Origin: an uncultured Pelagibacteraceae bacterium
GTDB taxonomy: Bacteria > Pseudomonadota > Alphaproteobacteria > Pelagibacterales > Pelagibacteraceae
Direction: 5' to 3'
NCBI GenBank assembly: GCA_902587755.1
Contig: CACIMN010000003.1
Coordinates: 124,001 to 188,000, forward strand
DNA length: 64,000 bases
Positions within the stretch are counted from its first letter, which is position 1, and each line of letters opens with the position of its first letter. The position numbers and the translations under genes are program-made. Shown here in pieces: positions 60,653 to 64,000 of the stretch. The notes beneath the pieces are model-generated. The model was not told the DNA's origin. It ran no database searches and saw only the letters and a program-made list of their open reading frames with translations.

Positions 60653-61562
60653 TTTGAGTAAATGCTTCTGCAAATTTTTCAGCCTCAAAAATTTGTAAAT
60701 CATCTTCTTTTTCACCTAATCCAAGTGCAATAATTGGTAGTTTATATTTCTTAGCAACAGCTAGAAGAATACCTCCTTTTGCTGTGCCATCTAATTTTGT
60801 CATAATAAGACCAGTTATTGGAATAATTTTATTAAATTCTTCAACTTGATTCATAACATTTTGCCCCGAGGTTGCGTCCAAAACTAAAATAACATCATGT
60901 GGAGCATCTGGATCAATTTTTTTAGTAACATTTGCAATTTTTTTATATTCCTCCATCAAATTTTTTTTATTTTGTAATCTTCCAGCTGTATCAATTAAAA
61001 CTTGGTCAAAATTATTGTTTAATGCTTCATCAATAGCTTTGTAAGCAACTGATGCAGGATCTGAACCTTGGGATGATTTTGTAATTTGAACATCAACTTT
61101 GTTTGCCCAATTTTCTAGTTGCTCTATAGCTGCTGCTCTAAAAGTATCTGATGCAGCTAACATTACTTTATTTCCATTACCCTTTAATATTTTGCTTATT
61201 TTTCCAATAGTAGTTGTCTTTCCAACACCATTAACACCTGAAATTAATGTTGCATTTAATTTTTCTTTTTTTTTGAAGAATTCAATATTTTCTAAAGGTT
61301 TCATAATTGAAATAATATAATTTTTTAAAATATTATTTATTTCGTCAGTTAAATCTTTATTGGGATCAATTTTTCTTTGAGAAATTATTTCTCTTATTTC
61401 TGAAGCCGAAACAATACCAACATCGGATTGAATTAAGTAATCTTCAATTTTGTCTAATGTTTTGTCATCAATCTCTTTTTTTACAACTATATCTCTTAAA
61501 CCCGTTGTAAAAGCTGAGGCACTTTTTTTAAAACCTGATTTAAATTTTTCAAAAATTCCCAT
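60645..61562 (-). CDS. ftsY: Signal recognition particle receptor FtsY
   Basis: FtsY is the membrane receptor for SRP-bound ribosomes and pairs with Ffh, encoded 1 kb away. The 305-residue protein has a short N-terminal region ('GIFEKFKSGFKKSASAFTTGLRDIVVKKEIDDK', an N domain without the acidic extension of E. coli), then G motifs 'ISGVNGVGKTTTIGKI', 'AASDTFRAAAIEQLENWA', 'VLIDTAGRLQNKKNLMEE', 'GLIMTKLDGTAKGG' and 'IALGLGEKEDDLQ'. It starts one base after the dapF end. Confidence 0.98.
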   Translation of the reverse strand: MGIFEKFKSGFKKSASAFTTGLRDIVVKKEIDDKTLDKIEDYLIQSDVGIVSASEIREIISQRKIDPNKDLTDEINNILKNYIISIMKPLENIEFFKKKEKLNATLISGVNGVGKTTTIGKISKILKGNGNKVMLAASDTFRAAAIEQLENWANKVDVQITKSSQGSDPASVAYKAIDEALNNNFDQVLIDTAGRLQNKKNLMEEYKKIANVTKKIDPDAPHDVILVLDATSGQNVMNQVEEFNKIIPITGLIMTKLDGTAKGGILLAVAKKYKLPIIALGLGEKEDDLQIFEAEKFAEAFTQIN

Positions 61563-62386
61563 TAAATTTTAAAATTTATCTCCTCGATATCTGAAACTGG
61601 TCCTTTCATATGAATACTATTGTTTTCATCAATTGAAATTGTCAATCTACCTGTAGAAAATTCAATATCCACTTTATCATTTACCAGTCCATTTTGTTTT
61701 GCAGCAAAAGCTGTTGCACAAGCTGCTGTACCACATGCTTTAGTAAGTCCAGCTCCTCTTTCCCACACTCTAACTTTAATCAATTCTTTGTTAACAACAG
61801 TTGCTAAAGTAACATTACATTTTTCTGGGAATAAAGAATGGTTTTCAATTTCTGGTCCAATTTTTTTAATTTCAAAATTTTCGTTATTATTAACAAAAAA
61901 AACTACATGTGGGTTTCCAACATTTACAGCAGTTCCACCAGAAAATTCGTTATTATTTTTGTCAATAATTTTAATTCCTAAATTATTAGTATTTAATTCT
62001 TTAGACAACGGAATCTCATCCCATTTTGTTTTTGCAACACCTATTTCTGTAGAAACTATTTTTTTTCCAACAATATTAGATTTTAATTTGCCAGATAAAG
62101 TTGTTAGAACAATTTCTTTTTTGTTGTTTTCCTTGCCTAATAAATCAGCAATACATCGTGTACCATTTCCACACGCGCCAGACATTCCTCCGTCTGAATT
62201 ATAAAATTCTAGCGAAGCATCTGAAATATCATTTTTTTTAATCAATATTAGTTGGTCACAACCAATAAATTTTCTGTCACAAATCTTTATTATTTGCTCT
62301 TTCGTCAAATTTGTAATTGTTTGTCTATTATCTATGATGACAAAATCATTACCTAAACCGTCCATTTTAAATGCTTTAATATCCAT
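61562..62386 (-). CDS. dapF: Diaminopimelate epimerase
   Basis: DapF converts LL- to meso-diaminopimelate for peptidoglycan and lysine. The 274-residue protein opens 'FKMDGLGNDFVIIDNR' and has both catalytic Cys: 'SGACGNGTRCIADLL' and 'GLTKACGTAACATAFAA'. 'GNPHVVFFV' and 'ERGAGLTKA' are also conserved. All key residues are present. dapF precedes ftsY in a common alphaproteobacterial order (often with miaB-like genes between). Confidence 0.98.
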   Translation of the reverse strand: MDIKAFKMDGLGNDFVIIDNRQTITNLTKEQIIKICDRKFIGCDQLILIKKNDISDASLEFYNSDGGMSGACGNGTRCIADLLGKENNKKEIVLTTLSGKLKSNIVGKKIVSTEIGVAKTKWDEIPLSKELNTNNLGIKIIDKNNNEFSGGTAVNVGNPHVVFFVNNNENFEIKKIGPEIENHSLFPEKCNVTLATVVNKELIKVRVWERGAGLTKACGTAACATAFAAKQNGLVNDKVDIEFSTGRLTISIDENNSIHMKGPVSDIEEINFKI

Positions 62387-62429
62387 ATATAGATATTTAA
62401 CTTATTTATTGACTTTTTGAACCTCTATT

Positions 62430-62546
62430 ATAGGTTGTTGCCGTTTCCGCAAAAACATTAACTTTGCGGTGTCTTTGGAAACAAAGAGATCGACACTAGT
62501 CAGCGAGGGTTCGCCCACTAGTGCGTTACTGCTATGCGTAATAAAT
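62430..62546 (+). ncRNA. Structured RNA leader of ffh
   Basis: This GC-rich island before ffh can be folded by hand into successive hairpins: CCGCAAA/TTTGCGG (62447-62453, 62463-62469); TCTTTG-GAAA-CAAAGA (62472-62487) with a GNRA loop; a two-part stem CACTAGT/ACTAGTG (62494-62500, 62517-62523) enclosing GCGA/TCGC; and a small TTAC/GTAA element just before the ATG. I counted 52 G/C in 110 bases. No Shine-Dalgarno sequence precedes the ATG. A conserved RNA ahead of the SRP protein gene has been described in 'Ca. P. ubique' by comparative analysis, as I recall, and this looks like that element. Confidence 0.8.
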
Positions 62547-63905
62547 ATGTTTGAAAATTTAACAAATAAATTTGAAGAAATTTTTTCTTCTCTGAAAAAA
62601 GCACCTTCGCTTGATGAAGCTCAAGTAGATGAAGGTTTAAGAGGTATTAGACAAGCCTTACTTGAAGCAGATGTCTCTTTGGATGTTGCAAAAGATTTTA
62701 TTGAAAAAGTTAAGCCAAAAGCATTAGGCCAAGAGATAATAAGGTCTACCTCTCCTGGGGATATGGTTGTTAAAATTGTTTATGATGAGCTTGTAGATTT
62801 ATTAGGTGCAACGAATAATGAGATAAACTTAAACGCAGTACCGCCTGTGCCAATGATGTTAGTTGGGTTACAAGGTTCTGGAAAAACAACAACAACAGCA
62901 AAATTAGCAAAATTTTTAGAAAATAATAAAAAGAAAAAAGTAATGATGGTCAGTCTAGATATTTACAGACCAGCTGCACAAGAACAACTTAGATCTTTAG
63001 GAGAACAAAATAATATTTTAACTTTACCTATTATGGAAGGTCAGCAACCTGCTGATATTTGTAGAAGAGCAATAAGTGCTGCTAATTTAAGTGGAGCTGA
63101 AATAATTTTATTTGATACTGCTGGTAGAACTCAAATCGATTTACAAATGATGAGTGAGATTAAGCAAATTGAAGCTGTAATTAATCCAACAGAAACTTTC
63201 TTAGTTGCAGACTCTTTAACAGGTCAAGTTGCTGCCTCAGTAGCAAAAGAATTTAAAAATACAGTTAATTTATCCGGAATTATTTTAACTAGGGCTGACG
63301 GTGATGCAAGAGGTGGAGCCGCAGTGAGTATGAAATATGTTTCAAATGTTCCAATTAAATTTTTAGGTATAGGAGAAAAAATAGATAATCTTGAAGTATT
63401 CCATCCAGATAGAATTGCAAACAGAATACTTGGAATGGGAGATATCGTATCTCTTGTAGAAAAAGCTGCACAAGATTTAGGTGAAGAGAATATTAAAAAA
63501 GCAGAGGAAAATTTAAAAAAAGGTCAATTCTCTATGGAAGATTATTTGTCTCAATTAAGACAAATGAAAAAAATGGGTGGTATTGAGGGAATTATGTCTT
63601 TTATGCCAGGAGTATCTAAAATTAAATCTCAAATGGACTCTGCAGGTATTGATGAAAGTATAATATCAAAAAATGAAGCTATTATTCTATCAATGACAAA
63701 AAAAGAAAGAGAGAATCCAAAAATAATAGATGGTTCTAGAAAAAAAAGAATTGCTAATGGCTCTGGCACAGATCCAGCCACTATCAATAAATTGCTTAAG
63801 CAGTTTAAAATGATGTCTGAAATGATGAAAAAGATGTCAAAAGGAAATCTGAAAGGTATGTCAGATAAAGGTATACCGCCAGAGCTATTTAACCAATTAA
63901 AGTAA
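62547..63905 (+). CDS. ffh: Signal recognition particle protein Ffh
   Basis: Ffh is the SRP54 GTPase that binds signal sequences and 4.5S RNA. The ATG at 62547 gives the standard start 'MFENLTNKFEEIFSSLKKAP', whereas the track's TTG-type start at 62469 lies in the leader RNA. The product is 452 residues. G motifs are 'LVGLQGSGKTTTTAKLAKFL', 'SLDIYRPAAQEQLRSL', 'ILFDTAGRTQIDLQMM', 'LTRADGDARGGAAVSM' and 'FLGIGEKIDNLE'. The M domain includes 'QLRQMKKMGGIEGIMSFMPG' and 'KRIANGSGTDPATINKLLKQFKMMSEMMKKMSKG'. rpsP follows. Confidence 0.98.
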   Translation: MFENLTNKFEEIFSSLKKAPSLDEAQVDEGLRGIRQALLEADVSLDVAKDFIEKVKPKALGQEIIRSTSPGDMVVKIVYDELVDLLGATNNEINLNAVPPVPMMLVGLQGSGKTTTTAKLAKFLENNKKKKVMMVSLDIYRPAAQEQLRSLGEQNNILTLPIMEGQQPADICRRAISAANLSGAEIILFDTAGRTQIDLQMMSEIKQIEAVINPTETFLVADSLTGQVAASVAKEFKNTVNLSGIILTRADGDARGGAAVSMKYVSNVPIKFLGIGEKIDNLEVFHPDRIANRILGMGDIVSLVEKAAQDLGEENIKKAEENLKKGQFSMEDYLSQLRQMKKMGGIEGIMSFMPGVSKIKSQMDSAGIDESIISKNEAIILSMTKKERENPKIIDGSRKKRIANGSGTDPATINKLLKQFKMMSEMMKKMSKGNLKGMSDKGIPPELFNQLK

Positions 63906-63919
63906 AAAAAGGAGAACAA

Positions 63920-64000
63920 ATGTTAAAATTAAGATTATCAAGAGGTGGAACAAAAAAACGTCCTGTTTATAAGGTTGTTGTTGCCGACAGTCGTTTTGCA
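63920..64000 (+). CDS. rpsP: 30S ribosomal protein S16, 5' part
   Basis: The ATG at 63920 follows an excellent 'aaaggagaac' ribosome-binding site. The 27 codons in the window read 'MLKLRLSRGGTKKRPVYKVVV', the S16 N-terminus. The gene continues past the window end. The 14-base gap after ffh implies cotranscription, the usual ffh-rpsP-rimM-trmD order. Confidence 0.97.
   Translation, partial: MLKLRLSRGGTKKRPVYKVVVADSRFA

Noticed and set aside
61620-62204. 194-residue plus-strand ORF opposite dapF
   Set aside because: It is a mirror of dapF codons, without ribosome-binding site or recognisable family.
62430-62546. 4.5S (SRP) RNA gene upstream of ffh
   Set aside because: The hallmark 'GGTCAGG..GGAAGGAAGCAGCC' hairpin is absent on both strands; only unrelated hairpins are present.
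62469-62546. Track start of ffh 26 codons upstream
   Set aside because: It lies inside the GC-rich leader hairpins, and the family start 'MFENLTNKFEEIF' is at 62547.
1-64000. CRISPR array, prophage, insertion sequence or integrase
   Set aside because: No repeated spacer pattern, transposase, integrase or phage structural gene was found on either strand.

Overview
The window looks like chromosomal DNA of a SAR11-type alphaproteobacterium (Pelagibacterales, 'Candidatus Pelagibacter' or a close relative). It is strongly AT-rich and very tightly packed, with many 1-30 base gene overlaps or gaps. I see no insertion sequences, prophage, CRISPR array or rRNA. Gene content fits a small-genome marine alphaproteobacterium: the rpe / heparinase-like / purH block, the hemC-hemD and ccmCDEFGH clusters, DUF2794, IalB, TRAP uptake systems, photolyases, and a GC-rich structured leader in front of ffh. 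The taxonomic call rests on this pattern, not on a marker-gene search.

Layout. 1-6.7 kb: the 3' end of a UbiH-like hydroxylase, a LON-domain protein, a sulfotransferase, tRNA-Gly(GCC), a pterin dehydratase, purH, a heparinase II/III-like protein and rpe. 6.7-14.1 kb: a two-subunit sodium:acetate-type symporter with its terminator, acetyl-CoA synthetase with a very basic N-terminal tail, an EVE protein, a 2OG-Fe(II) oxygenase and tsaD. 14.2-18.6 kb: hemC, hemD, an MscS channel, YggT, folD and two small membrane proteins. 18.6-23.9 kb: a fluoroacetate-dehalogenase-like hydrolase, a TauD-like dioxygenase, an AEC transporter, an NAPE-PLD-like metallohydrolase, a PQQ sugar dehydrogenase and an SDR. 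23.9-28.5 kb: a light-repair island with an Fe-S type photolyase, a DUF2256 mini-protein missed by the ORF track, a glutamine amidotransferase and a second photolyase homologue with apparently inverted domain order. 28.5-33.4 kb: argG, IalB, an aldo/keto reductase, a Bax-inhibitor-1 homologue, DUF2794, YciB and HspQ. 33.4-38.2 kb: a candidate structured RNA, ccmCDEFGH and a PagL-like lipid A deacylase.

38.2-59.2 kb is an organic-acid uptake and oxidation region. It holds an FMN 2-hydroxyacid oxidase, an aminotransferase, glycolate oxidase glcDEF, a glyoxylate-reductase-like enzyme, a 3-hydroxyisobutyrate-type dehydrogenase, two complete TRAP transporters, an amidase, a gamma-glutamyltranspeptidase-like enzyme and an MFS carrier. 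The two TRAP binding-protein genes have near-identical leaders and signal peptides, and each is followed by a strong terminator that separates it from its permease genes. 59.2-64 kb: an alpha/beta hydrolase, a secreted unknown, ftsY, dapF, the structured ffh leader with ffh, and the start of rpsP.

The most notable points are these. Three plus-strand genes (glcF, the second dctM, the MFS carrier) are each split by exactly one extra base in a homopolymer run. The second DctM carries an approximately 330-residue coiled-coil-rich C-terminal extension. One photolyase homologue has its flavin domain first and an alpha/beta domain after it. A long G-U-containing hairpin lies ahead of ccmC. The ffh leader is about 47% GC over the 110 bases I counted.
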